Shown piece after piece: positions 1-11,492 of a stretch of 64,000 nt of DNA (the first letter of the stretch is position 1; each line of letters starts with the position of its first letter). The notes under the pieces are model-generated. The model saw nothing but the letters and a program-made list of their open reading frames with translations, had not been told where the DNA came from and ran no database searches. Source of the stretch: Eonycteris spelaea (Eukaryota > Chordata > Mammalia > Chiroptera > Pteropodidae); contig PUFA01000007.1 of assembly GCA_003508835.1 (NCBI GenBank), forward strand, positions 11,927,001 through 11,991,000, in the 5' to 3' direction. The position numbers and the translations under genes are program-made.

Positions 1-39
1 AAACATTTAAGAGCTTACTATTTCTGTGAGTACGGAATC

Positions 40-512
40 TAAGCACAGCTTCGTGGGGTGTCTCTGGCTCAGGGTTTCCCATGAAATTGCAGCCAAACTG
101 TCAGCTAGGGCTGCAGCCCCATCTGAAGACTCAAGTCAAGTGGGGAAGGATCTACTTCCAACTCCATTCGCATGGTTGCTGGCCAGATCTATTTCCTCAA
201 GAGCTGTTAGACTGAAGGTTTCATTTCCTTTTTGGCTGTTAGCCAAAGCCTGCCCTCAGTTCCTTGCCACATGTACCGCTGTAGCAGTTGGCTTCCCTCA
301 GAGGGAGTGAGAGTGAGAAAGATAAAGAGAAACCACGGTAGTTAGGTCACCAATCTCAAGAATGACAACTCATCACTTTTGCTATTTTCTATTTGTAAGA
401 AATGAGTTGCCAAGCCCACCCTACCCTGAGGGAGAAAAGATGACACAAGAGTTTGAAAACCAGGAGGCAGGGATCATTGGGGCCTTCTTAGAGGTTAACT
501 ACGTCTAATGTT
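40..512 (-). mobile_element. MLT1-like (ERVL-MaLR) LTR fragment, antisense
   Basis: The plus strand reads as the reverse of a MaLR-type LTR. It has the recurrent phrases for 'gctgcag...catctgaag', 'cagttccttgccac' and 'catcacttttgctattttctat', and ends near 512 in 'gatcattggggcc', which corresponds to the LTR 5' end. The copy is strongly diverged and starts at or before the window edge. The short plus-strand open frame inside it (26-310) has no coding meaning. Family assignment rests on remembered consensus. Confidence 0.55.
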
Positions 513-532
513 GCATTTTTGTGCCTCTAAAG

Positions 533-573
<41 letters not shown>
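533..573. repeat. (AC)n microsatellite
   Basis: About 20 uninterrupted AC units, just downstream of the LTR fragment. Confidence 0.97.
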
Positions 574-575
<2 letters not shown>

Positions 576-1485
576 TATCTACAAAATAATTCTTTCCCAA
601 CACTTACGCTTTAAAACTAAATGAACATATGTCGAGAAATGTCCATGTACAGCAAATACTTTTATTCATTCAAGTATACACAGTTTAACAGACTAGATAC
701 TGTTCTGGAACTCTTTTAAAAAGAAATAACTAAAATTGTAAAAATTCACTAAGACCATGACCAACCTCCTTTTCACCCAAGCAGAGACAGAATAATAAAG
801 ATTAACACAATTGTTATTTTCCAATTAAAACCAGCTCAACATTTACTGTTACAGACATTTTTAGAATGTTTTCTGTGGCCAGAGGAGTGATGAGCAAATC
901 CACTTGGTCACAAATATAAAACACATTCTCTAACATAGCTTTAATAATCACAGTACTACTATTTCTGTCTCCATATGCCTTCCTCGTTTGTCTTATAGCT
1001 CAGTTGATCACAATTTGGGAGAAGAGAGGAGTATTTTTTTATTAGCTCCCTTGAAAACTCAATATACATCAAGTAGGGACCATCAACAATAGATAGCACA
1101 AACTAGATATCTCATCCCTGATGCTCAGAAAACATATAAGCTTCTCTGGAATTTTAATTGCCTTAAGGGAGAAGGAAAGGAGAAGGATGAAAGGTAAACT
1201 TTCTTAATTGACCAGCACTTACCCCCCCCCAACCAAACAAAGAAAAAAGAAAAGAAAGAAAATCTAGAATCACCTAAAGTTATCTTGAATTGGCAAGACT
1301 TTCCTTCCCCTACTACCATCAATCAAAACAGCAACTCATGAGCTGGCTTAGGTTCAGCTATAGAGAAATAACATTCCATTTTTGCACACCTAAGTTTTTG
1401 TAAAGACTTACACTCATTAGACAAGCAAATAATACTTTACAGCCTGTAATAAATGCCTAGAAGAAAAGAGAGAAAAGCAACAGTG
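574..1485. other. Unassigned AT-rich stretch
   Basis: No repeat family or gene recognised. The only local feature is a short poly-C run near 1225 followed by A-rich sequence. Confidence 0.5.
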
Positions 1486-1487
1486 AG

Positions 1488-1955
1488 AGGGTGAAAAAGA
1501 ATTGCTTTGTCAAGGAAGATCTCTCTGAAGAGGTGAAATTTAAGCTGAGACGTGATGGAGGAGAAGCTTCTAGGTACATAAAAATTAGAAAGAGGGGAGT
1601 TCCAGATAGAGGGAATAGCATGTTTCCTCATAAGAGGAAGAGCTTAGATGCTGGGGGGTGGGGTGGAGAGCCACCACTGGAGTATATGGATGAGGCAGAG
1701 AGTAAAATAAAATGAGGTCACACTGACTATTGTGTGGGAAATTTATCAGGCAGGTCTGGCAGTGGGGAGATCAGTTATGAGGCTGCTGTTGTAATTTAGG
1801 TAAGAGATGATGGTGGTCTGGGGCACTGTTAATGGAAACAGAACTTAGAGGCAAGAAATATTTAGAAAGAAGAAAGGACAGGTGAGAGTGGATAGGGGTG
1901 GTGAGAAAGAGGTGGAGAGAGAGAATGAGAAAGAGGAAAAAAAGATAACTTCTAT
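1488..1955 (-). mobile_element. LINE L2 fragment, antisense
   Basis: The plus strand follows the reverse complement of the L2 3' ORF region: 'ctctctgaagaggtgaaatt', then 'ccagatagagggaatagca', then after a gap 'gaggctgctgttgtaattta' and 'gagatgatggtggtctgg'. L2 is an ancient CR1-clade non-LTR retroposon; this copy is a non-functional relic. The short plus and minus frames across it are incidental. Confidence 0.65.
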
Positions 1956-2211
1956 GTGAACAACTTCCATGTGTCTGGATTAACAACCCGCTGAGCGGTG
2001 TACTTCAATAGGACCCATCTCTTTGGCTTTGAGAAAGTAGCTTCCCAGTTGCCTTAAGAAAAATTCTGCAGAACCCAATTCTTGCTTGTTTTCATCCTGT
2101 CAGCCATAGGTGAAATGCTCCATTAATTAAGAAAACAAACTAAAATGCCCCCCGAAAGAGGACCAATAAATAATGAAATATGCATAAGATCAAAAAATAA
2201 AAGATCTTTAT

Positions 2212-2338
2212 TGATCATCTATTTCAAGTACTTTAACAGATGAGAAAAGCGTGACTCAAAGAATTTAGGGAGCCAGGACCAAAGTTAAATAGCCAATTAA
2301 CGGCAGACCAAGGCTAGAATTCAGCTCTTCTGATTTGA
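2212..2338 (-). mobile_element. MIR SINE fragment, antisense
   Basis: Matches the reverse complement of the MIR core: 'cagatgagaaaagcgtgactc', 'ttaaatagccaattaac', and a tRNA-related end reading 'gctagaattcagctc'. Confidence 0.55.
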
Positions 2339-2560
2339 CCAAATAGGAATGAAGTAGCATGACCAATGGGTACAATGATTACACATACTTAATAGCCTTA
2401 TATTCCGTTTTTTCTTCTCCTCCCCTTTCCAGTTCTGGTGGGAAAGGTTTGGCATTTGAATGCAAATTGGTGGAGGGGTGTAGAACTTTGCATCAGTTTT
2501 TGAAGGAAGCCTGCTAAACATATGCTATGAGACATTAAACTGTAAGGCTCTTAATGTTGC

Positions 2561-2757
2561 AGGAAGGAAAAAAGAAAAGGAAAGAAAGAAAAAGGAAAGG
2601 AAAGGAAAGGAAAGGAAAAGGAAAGGAAAGGAAAGGAAAGGAAAGGAAAGGAAAGGAAAGGAAAGGAAAGAAAAGAAAGGAAAGGGAAGGAAAGGAAAGG
2701 AAAGGGGGGAGGGGAGAGAGGAGAGTAGAGGAGAGGAGAGGAGAGGAGGAAAGGAGA
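2561..2757. repeat. Polypurine tract with (AAAGG)n pentanucleotide core
   Basis: Positions 2561-2725 contain only A and G on the plus strand. The core from about 2591 to 2670 is a near-perfect AAAGG repeat with AAAAGG interruptions. It grades into GGGA and GAGAGG purine repeats to 2757, with one T at 2726. The open frames on both strands here (poly-K/R/E/G and poly-L/S/F/P) are artefacts of the repeat. Confidence 0.95.
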
Positions 2758-2769
2758 CAAAGCCGAAAT

Positions 2770-4100
2770 TTTAACTTCAAATTATGTTGTTGAAAACAAA
2801 CAATTTTGGACCCTATATGAACCTTAATTCAGAACCTGTATTATTTGAGTTAACTTTGATGCCTCCTTTACTTCATCAGGCTGTAAATGATAATGAAATC
2901 TGTGCAAAAACTTTAATATTTCAATTTTTTAAGTCTAGGGACCTAATTTGATCATCTTTTCTACATTTTTCCAGTAGTCCAATTCCAGTTCTTTTCCAGT
3001 ATGAAAAAGGGATCAGATTGCAAATTCAGAAAGAGGTAACATGAAAAGAAAGATGGTAAACAGAAAACATTGTAGCTCCACTATTCCCTTCCAAGATGAT
3101 ACTTCAACTCTAGAGGCTTTCCATCCTGTATGCCAACTGCCAACATTTACTTTTTCCTCTCCTTTACAAACCCACTCTGATACAAATTCAGAGAAAAATC
3201 TATGTAAAATATTTCAAATTGTGACTCATCTCACAGTAGCATGTTTGACTAAATTCAAGTTCTTAGGATACGACAACTTTGAGTGAAGTCTTTCATGCAA
3301 ACATATCTCCAAGCTTTAAAAAATATGTTTATGTCAACAGATCCAATTTGACATGAGAAACAAATAGTTTTCATACACATTTACACCCACCAACAGAGAA
3401 TACCGTCTTTCCTAAAGCTACCTACTTTTCCTAAAATTATGGGTAGCCGATACAAGTTGAAAATGTCTGACAGCCTTAAAGCCAGAACTAATTTTGTTTG
3501 TTTTAAGACATCCGCCAATTTTCTTACCTCTTAATGGTAAATTTAGTTCTTAGGGCCTGGGTACATTGTAAATTTGACGTTTAGAAACATCAATAGCTTC
3601 TCTTTATTTCACACTCTCACACTCAAAGTGGCTGGCTCAATTTAGATAACGCTTTCCCCTAAACCTCACTGTAAAGCACAATGTGACTGCTCAGAAAGTT
3701 GTGAGTCATGGGAAAAAAGAGGTTATTAAGCCTTTCTCCTCCAAATTAAATAAAAGCATTTATTGCCAACCTTTGGAGATAAGAAGTCAAATCAGTCTTC
3801 CTGCAACCCAGAAAATCAGTTTGATAACCTCCCACAAGATTCTCCTCAAATATTGTGCAAAAAGAATTAGCACAGCCTTTGCCAATGTAGTTGAAAAAAA
3901 CATCCCACTGTGTTTCTGTAATTCACTGATGAGTTTATGAAAGTCGATAATTTTCTTGTCAACAGAAAGATCCAAGTTAACTCCTCTTCCAGTTCAGTTT
4001 TGTATTTAAGTGATACCTCACAGTTTAAATAATAAACCTTAATCAAGTAATGAAACAAGGCAACTCCTGGCATTTTACTCCTGTGTCATAACAAAGGGGG
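2770..4100. other. Unassigned AT-rich stretch
   Basis: No recognisable repeat, exon or RNA. All open frames are under 90 codons. Confidence 0.5.
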
Positions 4101-5104
4101 TCACACAAATTTGGCGACCCCACCGTGTCTCCAAATTACCTTAGACCTATACCTAGGAACTCAGTCCACAGCCAAACGACTCAGGGGTCTCCAATCCCAT
4201 GAGGCTGGGCAGAAAAGGGAACAAGAAAAGACGAAAGGTCCTAATCTACTATTTCTACCATGCCTTTTTCCAGTGTGTTCAATTTTCTGCCAAGAAAGCA
4301 GTTTGAAAAATATTTTCATCATAGTGGTCTACTGTCACAGGGCCTCAAAGTAAGAGTCCATGATTATCTTTAAAATAGAGAAATAAATATGACCACAAGC
4401 TACAACTATGTGAGCACCCAGTTTCCACTCAAAAGCTAACCACCTACTCCAACCTGTCCATCGGCAACCCTCCCCTGCCTGCCAGGCCAGAACTAGTGGC
4501 ACATCCTCATCTGACATGCAACATTGCTCCCCAAGAAAGCAGTCTGTCAGGTGGCCAATCATGGGCCACCCTCTCGCCGCGTGGCCACCATGGTTCCTCC
4601 TCCTCAGAAGGACATGACTCATAATAAGGTGCAGAGGCGCATTTCCAACTGCCACCACACTATTTAACTCACCTGTGGGCTCTTCCATTGGTTCAAACAC
4701 CTGGAATCTTTCCTAAGCTGAAATGGCATAAAGAAGCACATCTTGCTAATGGGTGTACAAAACAAATCAAGATAAAGCACAGATGCTCATAGACATAGTT
4801 CAAAGCCATGGTGATCTGATGCTGAGATGCTGAATATGGTTCCCGGGGAAGGAGCTTGATGGGGTGACCCTCGCCGCTCAGGGTCGCACTGCCTCTACAA
4901 CGCTGCAAAGCGAGCACTTAACACTATTTTCGCTTTTTGAATTTTTCATGAAAGCAAAAATCTTCTTTGGATTTCTTTGGGTTAGTGAAAACAGGGACTA
5001 ATGTAGGTCTTTCGTAAAAATGAAGTGGCAGAAAGCAAACTTTTGAAAAGCTGGGATGCCAGTATGACAGAGTTATGCAGATGTCAGAGGCACTATGGCG
5101 CCCT

Positions 5105-5107
<3 letters not shown>
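4101..5107. other. Unassigned stretch with scattered CpGs and an exon-like minus-strand site
   Basis: No repeat family recognised. A few CpGs cluster near 4570-4600 and 4860-4910. On the minus strand, a 45-nt segment (4673-4717) lies between a pyrimidine-rich acceptor ending in CAG and a CAG|GTGAGT donor. It is reported as a weak finding, not as a gene. Confidence 0.4.

Positions 5108-5147
<40 letters not shown>
5108..5147. repeat. (GT)n microsatellite
   Basis: About 20 perfect GT units. Confidence 0.97.
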
Positions 5148-5151
<4 letters not shown>

Positions 5152-6865
5152 TTTATAAGTATTGTGTTCAGTTTTGAAAAGCTTATCTGAGGCCCCGATC
5201 CAGATTCCAATCTCCGACTAGAAAAAGTAATAGAAGTAGTAAATTCATGTGCGTGCATGGGGCGGGGGAGGGGGCGTGCATAGGAGAAGCTTGTTAAATG
5301 TTTGGACTGGGAAAATGAAAATACTATGAAAGTCCAGTGGGCCAATCGACGTAGCCCCCCAGGCCTAGGATGAGAAATGTCTTGGGTCCAAATAAGCACA
5401 TCTTTATAGTTTACAAGCACACCTGTTTTATTTACGAGAAGCCTCATTCAGCCTAAAATTACCAAGATGTGCCACAATGTCCTACAAAATGTAAACCGAA
5501 CCCTGTACCCAGATACTTTCTTCAGACAGTTCGTACTAACTGTGGGTGGCTATATGATTATCCCCGGTATTCACAAACGCGGGAGAGTACAGGGAAAATC
5601 TTATGACCCTAAAGATTCTTAAAGCCTCAGAGCCAAAGTAAACAAGCCAAGTGTGCTAATCATCAGACACAAGTAGAAGACTGAGACTTTCACTCAGAGC
5701 TTTATAAAGATATCCTAAAGCTCACTTTACTGCAAGTAGGATTTTCAAGATATGAATTTCACTAAAGCACAAACTGAATAGGATCATGTTGGTATAATCC
5801 TCACATATTTCTGCCAGCTGGGATCCTGGATGTTGAGATGTGACCACCTCTCCATGGGCCTGAAACCTCCAATCTGTCTCACATGGGTCACTGCACAGCC
5901 ATCAGATGGAGACGCTATGTGGTCACTACCCCGGTGAATAGATACAAACCACCTACATCAAGGAAAAAGGACACAGCCCCCATTGCCAATCTCCCGAGCC
6001 ACCCCAGACCCTCTGCAACAGAGTAGCAACAGAGAGACTAAATGAGTTGTTTACTTAATTCTGCTGCACAAGCTGAATAATTGCATGCTTTCTAGAAAGG
6101 CTTCGAAACCAATGAGACATGGCATTGCATCTGCCAAAACCCTTACCTTGAAGCCAACATTCTTTTTTTTTTCCTACAGTCTCTCTCCTATCACAAATAA
6201 CGGCTACCTGGGTATTATTTCCAGAGGAGGCAAAACCATGGCAGAAACATCAAAAATCATGTCTTTCAAAATGGAAAAATCTCCAGTAAGCTGTACCTCG
6301 TGAGAACTGCTATCTCCATAGATGCTGATGTAAAATCTTCAGTCACAAACCCTGATTTAATCCACTACATGCTGAAACAGCTGATAAATGGCAAAATAAT
6401 CTACTTTTAGGGTGAGCAAAATTGATCCATTACACATAATGACCACATTTTAAGAAGATAAATATAATGAAAATTGGGGGAGGAGGGATTGGAAGCTATT
6501 TCTAAAATATAAAATACTGTGCAAAAAGACTAAAAAGAGGAAAAATGGAATGTTATTTACTTGTCAAAGAGTCTTTAGGATGATCAAAATCAATTAATAC
6601 CAAGATAGAAAATCCTGAAATAATATGTATTAGGTGAAAAAAGAAAGCCCTTAGGGTAGCAATGACAAAATGTTAGCCAAAGAAAACCCAATATGACTTA
6701 ATAAATCAAGAGAATAAGGCTAAAGAAGATGTCTTTATAACTCTTTTATCCAAACTTTCTTGAAGCATTAAAAAACACAATGGAAGTTCTCAAAACAAAG
6801 CACTTGCTTCTGATAAAGAAACTGTTTTATAGCACATCACACTTATGTTGTTTTTCATATAGTTA
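5148..6865. other. Unassigned stretch with one exon-like segment
   Basis: No repeat family recognised. Around 6162-6179 a T-rich tract ending in CCTACAG forms a strong acceptor-like site. A GTAAGC donor-like site follows at 6286, bounding a 106-nt segment that is open in one frame. No family match is recognised for its translation. Confidence 0.35.
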
Positions 6866-6869
6866 TTTT

Positions 6870-7035
6870 TGAACAGGTAACATTGCAAAGATATGGTTCA
6901 AAATTTAAAAATCTCCCTCCTACCCCAATCACCAGCCATCCATCCCCCTTCCCGGAAGCAACCACCATTCCAGTATCTTATATTTCCTTCCAGATCAGAA
7001 ATCTAAATATTCCTTAAACTCAATTTATTTCATAA
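6870..7035. mobile_element. Probable L1M fragment
   Basis: The run 'tggttcaaaatttaaaaa' followed by 'ctccctcctacccc' and 'cccggaagcaaccaccattcc' resembles a segment common in old L1 untranslated regions. Orientation is not certain. Confidence 0.35.
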
Positions 7036-7631
7036 TCATTTTCCTTCTACACGTTCTTGCCCATTACTACCTTGTTTTTATTTCCTCCAACAGTTTTCAT
7101 TATATAATCAGGTTCTTTTCTCCTTGATAGGTCTATGTTAATACAGTTTGAGATTCCCCAACTGGCTGTTTCTTGAAATGCCATAATCCCCTGTAATTCA
7201 GTCAAATCAACATGTCTCACTAACACGATTAGGACTTTAGAGGAACAGTATGCATCAGAATCTGACAAGAATGCAAAGAAGCCATTTTTATACAAATAGC
7301 CTTCAAAAAACCAAGAGATTTAAAACAAATGGAAAACAAAGCTGAAGTTCTAAGAGTGTTTGGGTCTTGACAGGACAGTGTTATCCTGATTCAAGTGCCA
7401 GCTGTCTTGCATTTGGGAACATTGACCTTATCTGATTTGGGAAAGAGATGATGCCTATTGGGAGGAAAATAGGTGGGTGCCACACACAGTTGAAAAGGCC
7501 CTCCAGGGAGTCCTTGCTATGAGCATACCCAAAAGAAAGGTAATATGCAAACTTCGAACATGCGGGGTCATCTTTGTCCCTTCCCAAATCCAGCTGAGGC
7601 TATGGATGGTTAGGGGGGAAAAAAAGAGACC

Positions 7632-7775
7632 TAGGTTCTAGTCCTGGTTTTGTCATGAATTCCATATAACCTCAGCCTAATCACCTTAAATTCAGTATCC
7701 TCATTTATAAAATGAGAACCTAGGCCTTGACAAGCTCTGAAGTCCTTTTTACCTCAAACCTTCTCAGTCTAAGCT
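7632..7775 (+). mobile_element. MIR SINE fragment
   Basis: Contains 'ttctagtcctggttttgtca', 'cctcatttataaaatgagaa' and a tail 'agctctgaagtcct', in MIR order on the plus strand. Confidence 0.6.
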
Positions 7776-8384
7776 GCAATTTCTCTCTAGATATTGATTT
7801 ATATGCTGGTTAGATGGACATTTAATTCTTTTAATTTCCCTAAACATTCACTGCTATGAAATAACAAACTTTGTATACTTTAAATTTTTTTAAATCCACA
7901 TCAGGGAAGAGAGGGGACTGTAGTGGGCAGTGGTCATTTAGAAGATGTCCATCATCCATTCTCTTTCCTTGGCAGAAACCAGATTTCTTTCAGGGAATTA
8001 TCTGTGTACAATTTTGGGGGAAATAAGTCCAAGTGTTTGTCTCCCCAACCACGAAAGCTTAAAAGACAACTGAAAGTCCCTTCTGTCGGATTCTTCTCTC
8101 ATAAACCAATACATCCATAGGATGGACACATAATCCATCAAATTTTCTCCCCCAGGACTCTGAATCTTTAGCTGAACAACACAAGAACAAAAGAAACAGA
8201 TAGAGTTTACTTCTCTAGAAGTGGTGCCCAGGAAAAGACTGTTGAGTAATTCCTGATACAAGGCTTTTTGTTTTTCAGTTTTCCCTTCAATCTTACAAAC
8301 AACCTCATATCCTTCCAATAAATTCTCTTTGTATAATGGCTTTATACAACACCCATACTTACTCACTATTCTATGGATGAGCTT

Positions 8385-8760
8385 TTTGGGCAGGGCTTTG
8401 CTGGGATGGCACGTCTCTGCTCCAAGTGGTGTCAGCTCTATTTATAGAAGCATCTGCAATGAGTGGGCAGATCTGCCGGGGGCTGCCTGGTCCTGGATTT
8501 GCCTCACTTGCTCACTTATTCAGAAGCCAGCTGCAGCTGTCAGCTGAAACACCTCAATTCTACATGTGGTTTCTCATCTTCCAGGAAGCTAAGCTGGGCT
8601 TCTTTAAATGATGGAGAACTATTCTGAGAGAACAAAAGTAGAAGCTTCCCTTCCACCTCATTCTTTTGGTCAAAGATAGTTTAAACTAGCCCAGTTTTGA
8701 GGGATAGGAAATAAAACTTTGTCAGTTAATGAGAGGAGTGGCAAAGAATCCTTTCCAAGA
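8385..8760 (-). mobile_element. MLT1-like LTR fragment, antisense
   Basis: Reads as a reversed MaLR LTR: 'tgctccaagtggtgtcagct', 'ggtttctcatcttccaggaa', 'cattcttttggtcaaag', then 'gagaggagtggcaaagaatc'. It is the second antisense MLT1-like piece in the window. Confidence 0.5.
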
Positions 8761-8864
8761 AAAGGGCCACAAGGAGCCGTGATTCACTGAAGGTCATGAT
8801 GGTAGTAATGTACCATAATTGGAGTTAGTTTGCCTTGCCTGCAATCTAAGAATGATAACTAATT

Positions 8865-9636
8865 ACCAGTCAGTGGAATGTGACATGGAACACAGTAGAT
8901 TTGGAGGCCTCAACATTTAGGACATCTTCACAATATGGCGCAAGCATCTTTTCTATGCCTTGGCAAACTGTCACGCTGCTTTCTAAGTTTGCATATGCTT
9001 TGAACATTTTAGCCCTTGTATTTTCAATGCTTTGAAATATCTCTGAGTTCCTTTGGTATAACTTCCTCTGAGACATTGTTATCTTTTCACAAGAACCATT
9101 TTCCTCATTTATGTCAATACATTTGCCTTCACTAAGTTCCTCCGATTGTATGTCCTACGAAAGGCAGTAAGGTCAACATTCCCACAACCAGCTATTTCTT
9201 CTCTATTTCATTTACATTTCATTTAAACTCTACTTTTGTTTCTTCCTTGCATTTTGATTTTTCTTGGCCAATTCTCTCTTTTGATTATCTATATTTGTAA
9301 AATATGACATGGATTTATCGCTGAGAAACAAGGAGGCAACGCAAATACATACTTTGCTGTCTGTTTGTGAACTGAATAACAGATGAACAGTGACCAATTA
9401 CTGACAGACTTCGAAAGAAGTGATATGATTGGTCACTGATCATGATGTGCATCTGTCACTTTTGTAGTAACTTGTGAATTAAAGAGGTAGCAGCAAAGCT
9501 TATATCTTATGCAACTTCTCAGTTAATATATTTGGTAACTGAAATTTGAACCGTGTGGTTGGGAGACTGGTGTTATTTAAACAGTGGTAACTGAAATTTG
9601 TGCGTATCAGAACTGTACAAAGTGAGGACTGTCCAT
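8865..9636 (-). mobile_element. Possible pogo/Tigger-like DNA transposon remnant
   Basis: The high-coordinate end carries a repeated 'ggtaactgaaattt' motif (about 9533 and 9588) and ends in 'gtgaggactgtcc', like a Tigger-type terminal region in reverse. The interior has a 68-codon minus frame (8870-9076) with no recognised match, which could be a transposase scrap. I could not place the opposite terminal repeat, so the family is tentative. Confidence 0.3.
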
Positions 9637-9650
9637 ATTAAAGACTGTGT

Positions 9651-10925
9651 CATTTAATTATTGCAGCAGGTGTTCTTAAAGAGGGAAAGACTAGACCTCA
9701 TTATTACTGTATTAAAGGAGGGATTTGATTTAATGCAAATATGTATTAGGCTCCAACAATTTTTATCTCTGCCACACTGCAAGGTCCACGGATTATTGCC
9801 AAATGTAGGCAGCCAAGAAGGGAGGAGGGAGACTGAAAAACACAACTGCATTTTAACCCTTTCACATGGACCTGGAGGAAAATTCCTGGAGAGGAAGATA
9901 AAGCATACCAGACCCAAAGGTCAACCAAAAGTGAGGAAAGATACTGTCGAAATTAAGCAGATCTTTCTATTACTCTTTACTTCCAAGGCCAGAGGGGAAA
10001 TATTTCAATATAGCTTTCCGCGAATGTGGCTGGTAGTCTCTTTATATTCGTTTTCCTCTCTCTCCTGGTAGCAGAACTCTAATTTTTTGGCTGGTTATGC
10101 TGCTACTCAGAATACAGGTTGTATTTCCAAACTACCCCACAGCTAGCTACATCCACATGTTTTAACACTGACAAGTGAAATATAAATGAAGTGATTGTGG
10201 GGATTTGGGGAAACTCCTTAAAAGGAGCTTATTCGATTGGGAGAAGCACCCTTTTGTCTGGAATGTGAACAAGATATGAGAAAGCACCATCTTAAACTTT
10301 GAGGCAATGTTGAGAATGGAAGCCAGGCCTTAGGATAGTGGAACATAAATATAGACAGAGCCTGAGTCCTTCGTGGCTTGATATGACCATGATACCAGCT
10401 CTGGGCTGCCTCTCTCTACACTGTTGTAAGTGTATTTTAAGCCACTCTTTTCTATTCTTCCTTACCCACATCTGAATGCAGTTCCCAAATGATAAAATGA
10501 ATACTATGTCTAGCCAATGGGGTATTTCAGTAGCTCAAGTGAGTGATTGCCTCTTACATCATTGTACATAACAAAGGTCCCAAATGAGGCAGAAACACAA
10601 AGAGTCAAAACAAGACTCTTCACATGGTGGTGGATATTTATGAAAACAAAAGCTTATGTTTGTTTGAAGAGTCCTACTACAGATTCAAATAATTAAAACT
10701 CAAACCTCAACCACAGTCCTGGCTTATGAACTTTTTGGACCAAAAAAAGAAAGGAAAAAAAAAAGGATGAGAAGGAGTGGAAAAAAGCTTATTATAAATC
10801 AGAAACTGTGACTGGGAAACAGAAACCCCAAAACATAATTTAGTATAAGACTGCATTATGTGAGTATATAAGTATTTAGAGGAAAACACAGGAGGTGCTA
10901 GCTAAGTGCTTGTGTCATGTTAAAA
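9651..10925. other. Unassigned stretch
   Basis: No repeat family or exon recognised. A 136-codon plus frame (9661-10071) shows no known motif and overlaps minus frames of similar size. An A-rich run lies at 10741-10788. Confidence 0.45.
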
Positions 10926-10929
10926 AGGA

Positions 10930-11492
10930 CATTTAACAAACAGGAATAAATTGAGGTGAAGGCAACCAAGATAGTTGGGATCTATCTTTTGAGAAGGAGG
11001 GGAGAAGGAATGGGGGTGAATAGCTGGAAGCAGAGAAGAGAGTAGAGATATGATTGATATTTCAAATATATGAAGTACTACCTTGTAGAAGAAGGCTTTG
11101 CTTTAATCTGCATGGTTTCAAGCAGAGTTAGGACCAATGAGCAGAATAAAAATAAATCATACTTCAACTCCATGAAAGGAAAAACTTTCTGAGAATTAGA
11201 ACTTTCCAAAATTGGAATGCCCTAGTTTGTAAGGTAGTAGGTTATCTGACATGATGGTGGATTCTTTTTAAGGAGGGACCATAATGAAATTCAGGACTTA
11301 TTCTGAAATTCAGAATAGAGGATGAAAACACTGTTGTATATCAAAATCCTTGAGAGAAAAAAAAAGAAGAAGTGATTTGTATTCTAGGGCGACTATCGAT
11401 GAAGGATACTGAGGAAGGGAGTTCAGCTTTGCATGGAAAACTGGACCAGGTAGCCCTTCCAAGTCTATCATCTCTTAATACTGTAGTCTCCT
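10930..11492 (+). mobile_element. CR1/L3-like LINE 3' end
   Basis: Follows the 3' end pattern of CR1-clade elements: 'gagttaggaccaatgagcag', 'aaaactttctgagaattaga', 'ccaaaattggaatgccct', 'gtaaggtagtaggtt', then 'ggaccaggtagcccttccaa'. An A-rich interruption lies near 11357. The match is old and diverged; it could be another CR1-clade family. Confidence 0.45.

Noticed and set aside
2561..2757. Possible link to the RFC1 AAAGG/AAGGG ataxia repeat
   Set aside because: The human repeat lies in an Alu poly-A tail, and no Alu or RFC1 sequence is visible here.
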